A stretch of 64,000 bases of DNA from an uncultured Sphingomonadaceae bacterium (GCA_947497315.1 CANMFX010000001.1:868001-932000), one strand, 5' to 3'; counted from the first letter of the stretch, positions 15,949 to 24,865 are shown. Notes: generated by a model not told the origin, from the letters alone. Made by a program: numbers and translations.

Positions 15949-16074
15949 TGGCGGAACCTTTTCTATGATAGATGTTATCTATTGATTATCCAATTTTCAT
16001 TCGATTGGAAATATCATCAACCTTTTGCAATATCAAGGTCAACCGAAGCAAAGATGATAAAAACAAGGCAAGAC

Positions 16075-16242
16075 ATGAAACAATATTTAAACAGTCTGAT
16101 CCGAAAGCATCGCAAGCTCGATAAACAGATTTCAAAAGCGAAATGGGATGGGGATCAACTTCGTGCCATGGAAAAACTGCGGCAGACCCTCAAGAGCCGC
16201 ATATCGGAATTACGACAAGGTGTGATGCGCACATCTGCTTAG
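16075..16242 (+). CDS. YdcH/DUF465-like small protein
   Basis: 55 residues from the ATG at 16075. The pattern LNSLIRKHRKLDKQISKAKWDGDQLRAMEKLRQTLKSRISEL fits DUF465: a short helical hairpin with HxxLD in the first helix and a Lys/Arg-rich LK(x)RI second helix. Function unknown; the proteins are small, cytoplasmic and often near division or stress genes. Longer starts at 16054 or 15982 are possible but add non-family sequence. A strong terminator follows directly. Confidence 0.65.
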   Translation: MKQYLNSLIRKHRKLDKQISKAKWDGDQLRAMEKLRQTLKSRISELRQGVMRTSA

Positions 16243-16269
16243 GCATCCAAACTCTTTACCCCCCCGACC

Positions 16270-16314
16270 TGGGGCAGTAGCTTTCCCTCTTTCCGCTACT
16301 GCCCCAATTTTTTT
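16270..16314 (+). terminator. Rho-independent terminator
   Basis: Stem GGGGCAGTAGC (16271-16281) with GCTACTGCCCC (16295-16305), 13-base loop, extended by one T-A pair, then seven T at 16308-16314. It ends the DUF465 transcript before nhaA. Confidence 0.92.
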
Positions 16315-16348
16315 GAGGTTCAACTTATTATTTCATGAAAGCTTACTT

Positions 16349-17530
16349 ATGGCTGGAAAAATGCGGACGGCGCTAGCGGAGTTTCTCGCGCGCGAAACCA
16401 GTGCTGGTATTGTTTTGTTTGTGGCGGCCCTGCTGGCAATGATTGCCGTGAATAGTGCGTTTAGTCCTTATTATCTGGCATTTCTCAATATTCCGGTTGT
16501 GGCGCAATTCGGTGCGCTGGAAATAGCAAAGCCGCTATCTCTGTGGATCAACGACGGGCTAATGGCGATATTCTTTTTCCTTGTCGGTTTAGAGGTGAAG
16601 CGTGAGATACTCGAAGGAGAGCTGTCCAGCTTCAACAAGGCGGCTTTGCCGGCCATTGCTGCGATTGGCGGCATGGCAATTCCGGCATTGGTGTTTCTCT
16701 ATTTTAACTGGAGCGTCCCGGAGAATATCAACGGTTGGGCGATCCCGGCAGCGACGGACATTGCATTTGCTCTGGGCGTATTGGCCCTGCTCGGTAAACA
16801 TGCGCCATTGTCGCTCAAGATATTGTTGCTCGCCGTTGCGATTATCGACGATATCGGTGCGATCATCATCATCGCGCTGTTTTATACCGCCGATGTATCA
16901 AGCTTTTCGCTGATGCTGTCTGCGGTCGGGATTGCTGTCCTGATCCTGATGAACCGACTGGGCGTGGTGCGGGTCGCGCCCTATATTCTGGTCGGTACAT
17001 TTCTTTGGATATGCGTGCTTAAATCAGGTGTCCACGCGACGTTGGCCGGCGTTATCGCTGCGCTGTCCATTCCGCTCAATGCCAAAGACGGTAGTTCGCC
17101 TCTCAAGCATCTGGAGCATATACTGCACCCCTGGACGGCGTTCATGGTGCTGCCGATTTTCGCCTTTGCCAATGCGGGTGTTTCGCTGGCGGGCCTGCAA
17201 ATCAGTGATCTTTTTGCCCCTCTTGCACTTGGCATCGCTGCAGGGCTCGTGATCGGCAAACAGGTTGGCGTTTTCGGCTTCATGTTTATCGCGACCAAAC
17301 TCGGCCTGATCCGGCGTCCGATAGGGGTTTCGTGGATGCAGCTTTACGGTCTCGCCTGCCTCACCGGCATTGGGTTCACGATGAGCCTGTTTATCGGCAA
17401 CCTTGCCTTTGTCGATCCGGCGCAGATTGAAACGGTGAAACTTGGTGTGATCAGCGGATCTCTGGTGTCCGGACTACTGGGATATCTGATCCTGCGCTTT
17501 GCTCGACCTGCCGGGCCTGAGGTGCAGTGA
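16349..17530 (+). CDS. nhaA: Na+/H+ antiporter NhaA
   Basis: 393 residues from the ATG at 16349; a TTG at 16313 lies in the terminator T-run and is unlikely. Eleven to twelve membrane helices. The ion-binding aspartates are present: D137 in AATDIAFALG (equivalent to E. coli D133) and D167-D168 in AIIDDIGAI (D163/D164). LFFFLVGLEVKRE near residue 80 is a family signature. NhaA swaps one Na+ for two H+ and protects against alkaline and saline stress, in line with a marine host. The DUF454 gene follows, with an out-of-frame GTG overlapping the stop. Confidence 0.95.
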   Translation: MAGKMRTALAEFLARETSAGIVLFVAALLAMIAVNSAFSPYYLAFLNIPVVAQFGALEIAKPLSLWINDGLMAIFFFLVGLEVKREILEGELSSFNKAALPAIAAIGGMAIPALVFLYFNWSVPENINGWAIPAATDIAFALGVLALLGKHAPLSLKILLLAVAIIDDIGAIIIIALFYTADVSSFSLMLSAVGIAVLILMNRLGVVRVAPYILVGTFLWICVLKSGVHATLAGVIAALSIPLNAKDGSSPLKHLEHILHPWTAFMVLPIFAFANAGVSLAGLQISDLFAPLALGIAAGLVIGKQVGVFGFMFIATKLGLIRRPIGVSWMQLYGLACLTGIGFTMSLFIGNLAFVDPAQIETVKLGVISGSLVSGLLGYLILRFARPAGPEVQ

Positions 17531-17598
17531 ATCGCCGGATTTCACCTCTGGCGGGAAATAGATTGCCGAGCGCCGCGCGATATACGATACCGCAGGCT

Positions 17599-18012
17599 AT
17601 GACACGGCAACTCTACTTGGCTGGCGGCTTTACCGCACTGGCACTGGGCAGCATCGGAATCGTGCTGCCGCTTTTGCCGACAGTGCCGTTCGTCATTCTT
17701 GCTGCCTTTTGTTTTGCGCGCAGCAGCCCGCGGCTGGAAGCGTGGTTGCTCGACCATCATGTATTTGGCCCGCATATCCGCAATTGGCGGGACAGGCGGG
17801 CCATTACCAAGCGCGGGAAACGGGCCGCGATTGCCGCTTTTGCTGTGAGCATAGTGATCGCACTTATATTTCTGAAAATGCCCTGGAATCTTATTCCCGT
17901 CGCGGCCGCACTGATATGCGGTACATGGATATGGACGCGCAATGAGCCAGATCCTGCTCCGGAAATCGCCCCAGATACTGTGGCCGAAAAAGAGTCTCAG
18001 CATAAAGAATAG
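17599..18012 (+). CDS. YbaN/DUF454 family inner-membrane protein
   Basis: 137 residues from the ATG at 17599, which gives the family N-terminus (LYLAGGFTALALGSIGIVLPLLPTVPFVILAAFCFARSSPRLEAWLLDHHVFGPHI, typical of DUF454). A GTG at 17527 that overlaps the nhaA stop would add 24 residues not seen in the family. Two helices near the N-terminus, a basic loop RRAITKRGKR and two more helices, then a Pro/Glu tail. Function unknown. Only 68 bp separate it from nhaA, so shared transcription is likely. Confidence 0.85.
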   Translation: MTRQLYLAGGFTALALGSIGIVLPLLPTVPFVILAAFCFARSSPRLEAWLLDHHVFGPHIRNWRDRRAITKRGKRAAIAAFAVSIVIALIFLKMPWNLIPVAAALICGTWIWTRNEPDPAPEIAPDTVAEKESQHKE

Positions 18013-18097
18013 TTTTTCCTGTGCCGGATAGTGATAAAAGACCGGCAAATAGGCGACAGTCCTCGCACGCGACGTGGATCGCCCGGAGGAGAGCATT

Positions 18098-19318
18098 ATG
18101 TCACGGCAAAAATTACTCGAAATGACCCGTTCGCTGGTGAAACATGGCGAAGCGGACACGATGGAACTGGTCGATGATGTGGTTGCAGTACCCGCTTCCG
18201 ATTACACGGATGAAGATCGGTTCGAGCAGGAAAAAGAACGCATTTTCAAACGCCTGCCCCTGATGGTCGCGCCGTCCTGTGAGTTGCCGGAACCGGGCTC
18301 CTACAAGGCAATGGAAATTGCCGGCATACCGGTTCTCGTCACCCGTCAGAAAGACGGTACTGCCCAAGCCTTTCTCAACAGCTGCACCCATCGCGGCAAT
18401 CCGGTGGCACAGGGCAGTGGCAAGGCATCGCGCTTTACCTGCGGCTATCATGGCTGGACGTTCAAGAATAATGGTGACCTGCTGGCAGTGGCCTCACCCA
18501 AGGATTTTGGCACTGTCGACAAAGCGGCCTTCTGTTTAAAGAAATTCCCTACACTGGAGCGTGCCGGATTGATCTGGGCAACGCTCGATTTGGAAAGCAC
18601 TCTCGATATTGCCTCTTATCTATGCGGCTATGATGAGCTTCTGGAGCATTTCGGTTTCAAGACCTGGCATCTTTTTGAACAGCGTACGATTCCGGGGCCA
18701 AACTGGAAAACCGCTTATGACGGTTATCTGGATTTCTATCATTTGCCGGTGCTCCATAAAGACACATTCGGGGCTGATTTCTTTAACCGGGCCAATTATT
18801 TCGCCTGGGGTCCGCACCAGCGTCTCTCCTCGCCATCAAAGTTCGTCCAGAAGACGGGCAGCGATGAACAGCTCGACCTTACCCAGATGAATGAAAAAGA
18901 CTGGCCGATCGATGCTTTGCTTCAGGGTGTATGGACGATCTTCCCGCATATCTCGATTGCCAGTTTTTACGGCGGTGGCGGCCGCGGGGCTATGATATCG
19001 CAACTCTTCCCGGGCAAAACTGTTGGTGAAAGCTTCACCACACAATTTTACGTGATGGAGCATGAACCGACGGATGACGAAGTCAGGCAGGGCGCGCACG
19101 ATCAATTTGCTTTTCTTGAAACTGTGGTGGCTGAAGAGGACTATAAGACCGGCAAAAGGCAGCATGAAGCTCTGCAATCCGGGATGCTCGACAAGGTCTG
19201 GTTTGGCCGCAATGAAGGCGGCGGACAAGCTTTCCATCAATGGGTGGACAGACTGATCAAGGCTGACGATGGCGAGCTGGATGCCATATTCGTGCCGCAG
19301 CTGGAGGCTGCTGAATAG
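18098..19318 (+). CDS. Rieske non-haem iron oxygenase, alpha subunit type
   Basis: 406 residues from the ATG at 18098 behind GGAGGAGAG. The Rieske cluster ligands are C96-T-H98 and C115-G-Y-H118; the catalytic domain has D212 and the iron ligands H215 and H220 (LDFYHLPVLH). Family knowledge: such enzymes hydroxylate or demethylate aromatic or other compounds with electrons from a reductase. No beta subunit, ferredoxin or reductase gene is adjacent, so it may be of the alpha-only class and use a reductase encoded elsewhere. Its stop abuts the stop of a convergent cupin gene without any spacer. Substrate unknown. Confidence 0.92.
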   Translation: MSRQKLLEMTRSLVKHGEADTMELVDDVVAVPASDYTDEDRFEQEKERIFKRLPLMVAPSCELPEPGSYKAMEIAGIPVLVTRQKDGTAQAFLNSCTHRGNPVAQGSGKASRFTCGYHGWTFKNNGDLLAVASPKDFGTVDKAAFCLKKFPTLERAGLIWATLDLESTLDIASYLCGYDELLEHFGFKTWHLFEQRTIPGPNWKTAYDGYLDFYHLPVLHKDTFGADFFNRANYFAWGPHQRLSSPSKFVQKTGSDEQLDLTQMNEKDWPIDALLQGVWTIFPHISIASFYGGGGRGAMISQLFPGKTVGESFTTQFYVMEHEPTDDEVRQGAHDQFAFLETVVAEEDYKTGKRQHEALQSGMLDKVWFGRNEGGGQAFHQWVDRLIKADDGELDAIFVPQLEAAE

Positions 19319-19882
19319 CTAAGCGTTGCGAAAATCGCGGCTTGGCGGCAGGGCTTCGTTCCACTTGGGTCGCTCGTTGCGCAGCTTCTCGAGCATTTTT
19401 TCCCAATAAGCCTCGGTTTGGCCCTTAAACTGGATGTTGAAATCCTCCGCTGTACGAAATTCGAGTATTTCGACGCCTTTTTCACCAATTGTGTAGGTGT
19501 AAGGTGTTTCCGCGGGCAGGAAGAAACCGTCGCCCGGGCCCATTTCTTCGGTACCCATCCGGATGTCTCCAGCGATGATGTAGTAGAGACAATCGCTGTC
19601 ATGACTGTGAAGCGGCAGTGGATAGCCGGGTTTGAACCAGAAATGATGGAGAGAGAAACCAAAGCCGCTGAATAGGCAAGTGCCCTTATAACCTTCGGCG
19701 ACGCCGGCTTCACCCATCTTGGTCAGCCCATCAAGGATGACCGGCGCATCATCGACATAGGACATGTGCCCTGCATCGCCAAAGTCCTGCGCATCTTCTT
19801 TTCGAAAGATACGCAGGACTTTCAGCGGCTCGGGTTTTACGCCTGCCTGGTTGCCTGTTTTCGTGGGGGAGGCATCTGCCAT
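19319..19882 (-). CDS. Cupin-domain protein
   Basis: 187 residues from the ATG at 19882, preceded by GGAGA; a longer frame from 19993 lacks such a site. The double-stranded helix motif 1 is FKPGYPLPLHSHDSDCLYYIIAGDIRMG (histidines and acid as metal ligands) and motif 2 is GPGDGFFLPAETPYTYTI. The last third is helical and not part of the cupin fold. Cupins of this small type are metal-dependent dioxygenases, isomerases or binding proteins; the exact role is unclear. It is convergent with the Rieske oxygenase and may belong to the same metabolic theme. Confidence 0.82.
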   Translation of the reverse strand: MADASPTKTGNQAGVKPEPLKVLRIFRKEDAQDFGDAGHMSYVDDAPVILDGLTKMGEAGVAEGYKGTCLFSGFGFSLHHFWFKPGYPLPLHSHDSDCLYYIIAGDIRMGTEEMGPGDGFFLPAETPYTYTIGEKGVEILEFRTAEDFNIQFKGQTEAYWEKMLEKLRNERPKWNEALPPSRDFRNA

Positions 19883-19943
19883 ATCATTCTCCGGACCAGT
19901 TTGGAGATTGGATATAGCATCACAGGCGTGCCGTGGGAACGGG

Positions 19944-20315
19944 TTAGACCGGGACCGATGCGCGGGGCGGGTAGCTGGAAATATAACGGTCAAGGACAGC
20001 AGGGTTCAGCATGTCACGAAACGCACAGCCGAGGCCGAGATTGCTACGGTGAATAACCTCTGCTTCCAATGGAGCAAGGCCGGGCAAAGCCAACCAGCAT
20101 CTGGTGCCAGGGTGGGCCTGTAGCAAGGCATCGCAGGCAAAGCCGGCCAGTGATATATTCGCGACTTCCGTGTCAAAACTGCTCGAACCGGAAAAGCGCA
20201 TTTTTGCAGGGATCGCAACCTTGTGACGCGGCGCGCAACGGTCTTCCGTCGCTGCGAATGTATAGGGCGTCATTGCGGGCTGATTTTTTACATTTTGAGT
20301 TTGTACATGAGTCAT
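19944..20315 (-). CDS. PilZ-domain protein
   Basis: 123 residues from the ATG at 20315 behind AAGGAG. After about 25 residues come RCAPRHKVAIPAKMRF and a conserved block EVANISLAGFACDA, which match the RxxxR and (D/N)xSxxG motifs of PilZ. The first motif is RCAPRHK, so both arginines of RxxxR are present. PilZ domains bind cyclic-di-GMP and regulate motility or polysaccharide. A single-domain effector of this kind would be a natural partner of the GGDEF-EAL protein in this window. The cupin gene is 61 bp downstream. Confidence 0.78.
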   Translation of the reverse strand: MTHVQTQNVKNQPAMTPYTFAATEDRCAPRHKVAIPAKMRFSGSSSFDTEVANISLAGFACDALLQAHPGTRCWLALPGLAPLEAEVIHRSNLGLGCAFRDMLNPAVLDRYISSYPPRASVPV

Positions 20316-20569
20316 AGGAAACTCCTTCGTAGTTACGATGGCGTATCGATACTTGGGTGTGAATCGACAGATTGCTTTTCCCATAGCCGGGTAAACCACC
20401 TCTTCTTTCGCTCGGTAAACAGGATTCGAAAAAAATTAACTATGTTTGCGATTCCGAAGGCTGCAGGGCTGCCGTTTGCAAAGGCCGCAGAATGACGCTT
20501 GCTCTTGGCCGCACATAACGCTAATGCGCGGCCATTGGTTGATTCAGACTGGGATTGACCGGCCTGTGT

Positions 20570-20645
20570 AGGGGTGTAGCTCAGATGGTAGAGCGTCGGT
20601 CTCCAAAACCGAAGGCCCACGGTTCGATCCCGTGCGCCCCTGCCA
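20570..20645 (+). tRNA. tRNA-Trp(CCA)
   Basis: Acceptor AGGGGTG pairs with CGCCCCT; D arm TAGCTCAGATGGTAGAGC; anticodon stem TCGGT/ACCGA with loop CTCCAAA, anticodon CCA at 20603-20605; T arm with GGTTCGATCC; encoded CCA end at 20643-20645. Usually linked to secE, here four genes away. Confidence 0.98.
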
Positions 20646-20676
20646 CTTTTTTCCGATCAATTGGCGGTCCAACACT

Positions 20677-21066
20677 ATGACGCAGTTTATTTCCGCTATT
20701 TCACTGGTGGTGCCGGATTATGATCAGGCCATTGCCTTTTATGTTGGCCTGTTGGGTTTTGACCTAATCGAGGATACCGAGCTGTCAGAAGACAAGCGCT
20801 GGGTGTTAGTTGCTCCTCCGGGCAGCACGGAAACGCGGCTATTATTGGCCAAAGCCAGCAATGAAGCGCAGGAAGAAGTCATTGGCGAGCAAGCCGGTAA
20901 CCGGGTATTCCTGTTTCTGGAAACCTATGATTTTGACACGGATTTCGCTCTGATGGAGCGTGCCGGCGTTGACATTATCGAGGAACCGCGAGTCGAAAGC
21001 TATGGCAAGGTGGTCGTCTTTCGCGATCCCTTTGGCAACAAATGGGACCTGATCGAGCGGCATTAG
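20677..21066 (+). CDS. VOC-family (glyoxalase-like) protein
   Basis: 129 residues from the ATG at 20677. The beta-alpha-beta-beta-beta repeats are visible: SLVVPDYDQAIAFYVGLLGFDLIEDTEL, RWVLVAPP, FLFLETYDFDTDFALMERAGVDIIEEP and VVFRDPFGNKWDLIE. Metal ligands would be a His/Gln near strand 1 (absent as His, V-P-D-Y instead), Glu and the final E (LIERH), so it may be a non-glyoxalase member such as an isomerase or binding protein. First of four rightward genes between tRNA-Trp and secE. Confidence 0.85.
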   Translation: MTQFISAISLVVPDYDQAIAFYVGLLGFDLIEDTELSEDKRWVLVAPPGSTETRLLLAKASNEAQEEVIGEQAGNRVFLFLETYDFDTDFALMERAGVDIIEEPRVESYGKVVVFRDPFGNKWDLIERH

Positions 21067-21142
21067 CAAGCCCGCTGCTAGCAATGCCGTAGCGTCACCA
21101 TCAGAAATTGCCTAAATCGCTGTTTTCTGCCATAATTGACCT

Positions 21143-22033
21143 ATGATGGAACAGAAAATAGCAGCAGCCGACGAGGCCGCATTGGAACCCTATTTAGGCG
21201 GCAGAAGTTTCGAACAATGCTGGGAAGAATATGAAGCCAACGGCTATGTGATTTTCCCCGGAATCATGCCTGCGGATCAAGTGGCGAAGCAACGCGCGGC
21301 GCTGGAGCCATTTATCGATGCCGATATCCGCGGGCGCAATGTTTTCGAAGGCGTCCAGTCCAACCGGATTTATGCCATGCTGGGTAAGGATCCGATATTT
21401 GCCGACCTGATTACCCATCCCCTGCAAATGGCCTTTGCCGAGCGGGAATTGGGTAAATCCTGCCTGCTCTCCGCCTGCCTTGCGATCAACCTGCATCCGG
21501 GCGAGACTGTGCAGCCCTGGCATATGGACGACGACCATTGCCGTCAGAAAATGCCGCGCAAGGCGCTTGGGGTTAGCACATTCTGGACTATCGACGCGAT
21601 GACCGAGGACAATGGCGCGACCGAGGTCATTCCCGGAAGCCATAAATGGGGACCTGTGAAACCAGAGGGCGCGAATGAATCGTCCCATTTTTCCAACAAA
21701 TCCCTGCTGGATGGCGATAATGACGTTGGGGATGACCCCGGCGCACATCCGGACGCGGTAAAGGCGGTCATGCCCGCTGGCTCTTTGATGATTGCCAAGG
21801 GGAATTTATGGCATCGCGGCGGTGCCAACCGCTCGGACAGCTCGCGGTTGATCGTGACACCGCAATATTGCCCGGGCTGGATGCGGCCATTGGAGACCAT
21901 GTTATTGGCGGTGCCACCTGAGAAAGCAGCAGCCTTGCCGAAGCGCGCGCAAGAGCTGCTTGGCTATTCCATTCACGAGCCTTTCATGGGTTATGTCGAT
22001 GGCATGCACCCGGGCCGGGCGCTGGCCAGTTAA
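21143..22033 (+). CDS. Phytanoyl-CoA dioxygenase (PhyH) family oxygenase
   Basis: 296 residues; a second ATG is the next codon. The Fe(II)/2-oxoglutarate site is complete: H127 and D129 in WHMDDDH, H224 in NLWHRGG and R235 in SRLIVTPQY, the usual 2-oxoglutarate anchor. Family knowledge: members hydroxylate lipids, ectoine, halogenated or secondary metabolites with 2-oxoglutarate. The substrate is unknown. Downstream lie two kappa-GST-like isomerase genes, 39 bp and then 7 bp overlap, so a small pathway is likely. Confidence 0.92.
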   Translation: MMEQKIAAADEAALEPYLGGRSFEQCWEEYEANGYVIFPGIMPADQVAKQRAALEPFIDADIRGRNVFEGVQSNRIYAMLGKDPIFADLITHPLQMAFAERELGKSCLLSACLAINLHPGETVQPWHMDDDHCRQKMPRKALGVSTFWTIDAMTEDNGATEVIPGSHKWGPVKPEGANESSHFSNKSLLDGDNDVGDDPGAHPDAVKAVMPAGSLMIAKGNLWHRGGANRSDSSRLIVTPQYCPGWMRPLETMLLAVPPEKAAALPKRAQELLGYSIHEPFMGYVDGMHPGRALAS

Positions 22034-22072
22034 ACTGTTTTCTCATCCATTCATGACCCAAGGAGATAATGT

Positions 22073-22780
22073 GTGAAGGCCTTGGAGAGTGACGCGCCGC
22101 TGATTGTCTATGTCGACATCAAGAGCCCCTATGCCTTTGCCGCGATCCGGCCAACGCTGGCGCTGGAGAAGTCGCTCGGGATGCGTTTCGACTGGCGGCC
22201 ACTGACACTCGATATCCCAAGCTACCTCGGCTCGGCGCGCAAAAAAGAGGGCAAGGTCGTCGAGAGTACACGCAGCACCAGCCAATGGAGCTGGGTCAAA
22301 TATGCCTATCGCGATGCGCGCCGCTATGCCGAGCGGCAGGGATTTATGCTGAAAGGCACGGAGAAGATCTGGGATTCATCCATTCCCAATATCGGTATTT
22401 TATGGGTCATGCAGACGGCACGGGACCGGCTGGGTGACTATTTCGAAGCCGTCTATCCGCCGTTCTGGCGGCGGGAACTGGATATTGAGGATATGGCGGT
22501 GGTCGAGGCCTGTCTGAAAAAGGCTGGAATCGATTCGAGCGGATTCGCAGATTTTGCGGGGGGCGAAGGCCGCATTCAACATGACCAACTTCAACCACAG
22601 CTGCACCCCAGCGGTATTTATGGTGTGCCGACTTATGTGATTGACGGCACCATCCTGTTTGGCCGCGAACACCTGCCCTATGTACGCTGGCACTTGCAGG
22701 GAAGGGAAGGACCTGCGCCCGATATTGCTTATGAGATTGACGATACAGAGGCGGATAACATGGGGGTAGGGCCATGCTGA
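22073..22780 (+). CDS. HCCA-isomerase/kappa GST-like DsbA-fold protein 1
   Basis: 235 residues with a GTG start at 22073, supported by AAGGAG at 22060-22065. The N-terminus LIVYVDIKSPYAFAAIRPTLALEKSLG matches the DsbA-type thioredoxin fold of 2-hydroxychromene-2-carboxylate isomerases, with the glutathione-activating serine at about 18 (KSPYAF), and the C-terminus has GIYGVPTYVIDGTILFGREHLPYVRW, the cis-proline and GREHLP motif. No CxxC is present. Enzymes of this family isomerise aromatic-degradation intermediates with glutathione. The next gene overlaps by 7 bp and is a paralogue. Confidence 0.85.
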   Translation: MKALESDAPLIVYVDIKSPYAFAAIRPTLALEKSLGMRFDWRPLTLDIPSYLGSARKKEGKVVESTRSTSQWSWVKYAYRDARRYAERQGFMLKGTEKIWDSSIPNIGILWVMQTARDRLGDYFEAVYPPFWRRELDIEDMAVVEACLKKAGIDSSGFADFAGGEGRIQHDQLQPQLHPSGIYGVPTYVIDGTILFGREHLPYVRWHLQGREGPAPDIAYEIDDTEADNMGVGPC

Positions 22781-23349
22781 CGGTCTATATCGATTTCAAA
22801 TCAGCCGCGTCTTATCTCGCGCTGGAACCGACATTGGAACTGGCGCGGGAAACAGGCATTGCCATCGACTGGCTTCCATTCTCGGTGCGTCCTTTTTTTG
22901 TGCCCAAAGAGCAAGACAATGAAACCGTCGGCGAGCGTCATCGCCGCGTGCGTGCTGCGGCCCAGCGGGACATTCATTTGCATTATGCGGCGGTGCAAGA
23001 CCGGGATATGCAATTTTCCGATATGCCAGCTGGCTCTGATGCTGCGCTAGCGGCGCTGGCTATGATTGAGGGTGACCCTGTACCCTTCGTGCAAGCCGCT
23101 TTTGCGGCCTATTGGGCGGAACAGGCAGACTTGGCTGATGAAACGGTGGTTGAAACGCTGCTGCAATCCGTCGATATGGACCGTCCGGATTGGGAATCGG
23201 CGTCCGTGAAACTGGACTCCATTCGTTCCAGAGCGGAAGAATCAGGAATTTTTGAAGCGCCCACTTATCTGATTGCTGACCAGCTTTTTCTGGGCCGTGA
23301 ACATCTGCCCTGGATACGGTCGCTTATCCCGGCCGGGCAGAGCGTGTAA
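22774..23349 (+). CDS. HCCA-isomerase/kappa GST-like DsbA-fold protein 2
   Basis: 191 residues, overlapping the first copy by 7 bp. It shares the pattern LTVYIDFKSAASYLALEPTLELARETG at the N-terminus and GIFEAPTYLIADQLFLGREHLPWIRS at the C-terminus with its neighbour, but lacks the insert of that protein and has diverged widely between the ends. The serine at about 10-13 could serve as glutathione-activating residue. The pair may act as a heteromer or in successive steps downstream of the PhyH oxygenase. Function beyond the fold is inference. Confidence 0.83.
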   Translation: MLTVYIDFKSAASYLALEPTLELARETGIAIDWLPFSVRPFFVPKEQDNETVGERHRRVRAAAQRDIHLHYAAVQDRDMQFSDMPAGSDAALAALAMIEGDPVPFVQAAFAAYWAEQADLADETVVETLLQSVDMDRPDWESASVKLDSIRSRAEESGIFEAPTYLIADQLFLGREHLPWIRSLIPAGQSV

Positions 23350-23495
23350 TTTCCCACTCTTTCCTTGCGGAATCGGGAATCACGAGCTAAAGGGCTGGTG
23401 CTTTCCGAAATCATGCATATATCCGAACCCAGTCGACAGACTGACACCCGGAGTTTATGCCGGGTTTGGGGAAATAGAAATTTAGGAATCGAACC

Positions 23496-23699
23496 ATGGC
23501 GAAAGTCAATCCCGGCGAATTTATGCGGCAAGTCCGCGCCGAAAACAGCAAGGTTGTCTGGCCAACATGGCCCGACACGGTCCGCACCGCGATCATGGTG
23601 TTGATCATGACCACGATTTTGGCGCTGTTTTTCCTCGCCATTGATTCGGTTTTCAACGGTGTTGTTGGCTGGCTGCTTGGGCTGGCCAAGGGCGGCTAA
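23496..23699 (+). CDS. secE: SecE subunit of the Sec translocase
   Basis: 67 residues, the single-helix short SecE of alphaproteobacteria. The amphipathic segment EFMRQVRAENSKVVWPTWPDTVRTAIMV (with the VxWPT motif) precedes one membrane helix. It pairs with SecY and SecG in the inner membrane translocon. TAG-less start region; ATG at 23496 with GAAC spacing from a weak site. nusG follows after 37 bp, the universal order. Confidence 0.95.
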   Translation: MAKVNPGEFMRQVRAENSKVVWPTWPDTVRTAIMVLIMTTILALFFLAIDSVFNGVVGWLLGLAKGG

Positions 23700-23736
23700 G
23701 CGGTCCGAAACGCAATTTAGAACAGGTTATTTATAG

Positions 23737-24270
23737 ATGGCACGCTGGTATATCATTCACGCTTATTCGGGCTTTGAGCATAAGGTCAAAGAAGCCATTG
23801 AGGCGGATGCCAAGCGTCTGGGCCTGACCCAGCTAGTTGAGGAAATCGAAGTCCCGACTGAAACGGTGACCGAAGTGCGCCGCGGCAAGAAAGTCCAGTC
23901 AGAGCGGAAATTCTTCCCCGGCTATGTACTCGCGAAATTGCAGATGACCGATGATGTTTATCACTTGGTCAAGGATCAGCCAAAAGTCACAGGCTTCCTG
24001 GGTACCACCAAGCCGCAGGCGATTAGTGAAGCGGAAGCCGCGCGCATTCTCAACACCAAAGAGGAAGCCGCCAACGCGCCGAAACAGCGGATCACCGTCA
24101 ATTACGAAATTGGCGACCAGATCAAGGTATTGGACGGTCCCTTTGCCAGCTTCAACGGCATTGTCGAAGAACTGGATTTCGAGAAAAACCGCGTCAAGGT
24201 ATCCGTATCGATCTTTGGCCGCGCGACCCCTGTCGAACTTGATTTTGAACAGGTAGAAGTCGCGAAATAA
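23737..24270 (+). CDS. nusG: Transcription termination/antitermination factor NusG
   Basis: 177 residues, the usual length. NGN domain at the start ([47 protein letters not shown]) binds the RNA polymerase clamp, and the C-terminal KOW domain ([37 protein letters not shown]) binds Rho or ribosomal S10. It couples transcription with translation. Operon secE-nusG-rplK-rplA. Confidence 0.97.
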   Translation: MARWYIIHAYSGFEHKVKEAIEADAKRLGLTQLVEEIEVPTETVTEVRRGKKVQSERKFFPGYVLAKLQMTDDVYHLVKDQPKVTGFLGTTKPQAISEAEAARILNTKEEAANAPKQRITVNYEIGDQIKVLDGPFASFNGIVEELDFEKNRVKVSVSIFGRATPVELDFEQVEVAK

Positions 24271-24429
24271 GAGATTTGGTGGCTCGCCACCGGATAAACC
24301 CCAGCGGCTTTGAGCCACTGGATCACCAATGCGGGAGGCTGGTCTTCGGACCTGCTGTTTGACCGCTTAATTTGATCCTCCTTCGCTCCTGACGGAGCTT
24401 CGGCGGAGATAGAATGAAAGGACAGCCAA
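24271..24429 (+). other. Structured leader between nusG and rplK
   Basis: 159 bp of non-coding sequence with several potential hairpins: GGTGGCTCGCCACC (24277-24290 region), CCAGCGGCTTTGAGCCACTGG, and a repeat at 24376-24407. In many bacteria ribosomal protein L1 represses rplKA by binding a structured mRNA near here, so a regulatory role is plausible but I did not match the L1 target motif. An rplK promoter could also lie within. Confidence 0.4.
24376..24407. repeat. Intergenic repeat, copy A (CTTCGCT...GCTTCGGCGGA)
   Basis: TCCTCCTTCGCTCCTGACGGAGCTTCGGCGGA shares the core CTTCGCT, TGAC and GCTTCGGCGGA with 55741-55764. Both lie just upstream of housekeeping genes (rplK, acnA). Likely a short palindromic intergenic repeat; only two copies are visible here. 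Confidence 0.5.
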
Positions 24430-24861
24430 ATGGCTAAAAAAATTGATGGCTACATCAATTTGCAAGTACCTGCCGGTATTGCAAATCCATCCCCGCCAAT
24501 CGGCCCAGCATTGGGTCAGCGCGGCGTTAACATCATGGAATTCTGTAAGGCGTTTAACGCGGCTACAGACAAGATGGAAAAAGGCGCCCCGATCCCGACC
24601 AAGATCACGGTCTATGCGGATCGCAGCTTCACCTTTGAAACCAAATCACCGCCAGCCAGTTTCTTCATCAAGAAGATTGCCAAGCTGAAAAAAGGTTCCA
24701 GCGAACCTGGTAAGGTTTCCGGCGGTACGATCAAAACATCGCAGCTGAAGGAAATTGCCGAGATGAAAATGGCAGATCTGAATGCCAATGACATTGATCA
24801 AGCGGTAAAAATCATCGCGGGCAGTGCCCGTTCGATGGGCATCGACGTGGTGGAGGGATAA
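24430..24861 (+). CDS. rplK: 50S ribosomal protein uL11
   Basis: 143 residues, the usual size. The N-terminal domain has [35 protein letters not shown], the thiostrepton-type binding region, and the C-terminal rRNA-binding domain ends [19 protein letters not shown]. It forms the stalk base with rRNA H43/H44. The rplA ATG begins 4 bp past the stop with GGAGGG inside the rplK end. Confidence 0.97.
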   Translation: MAKKIDGYINLQVPAGIANPSPPIGPALGQRGVNIMEFCKAFNAATDKMEKGAPIPTKITVYADRSFTFETKSPPASFFIKKIAKLKKGSSEPGKVSGGTIKTSQLKEIAEMKMADLNANDIDQAVKIIAGSARSMGIDVVEG

Positions 24862-24865
24862 GAAC

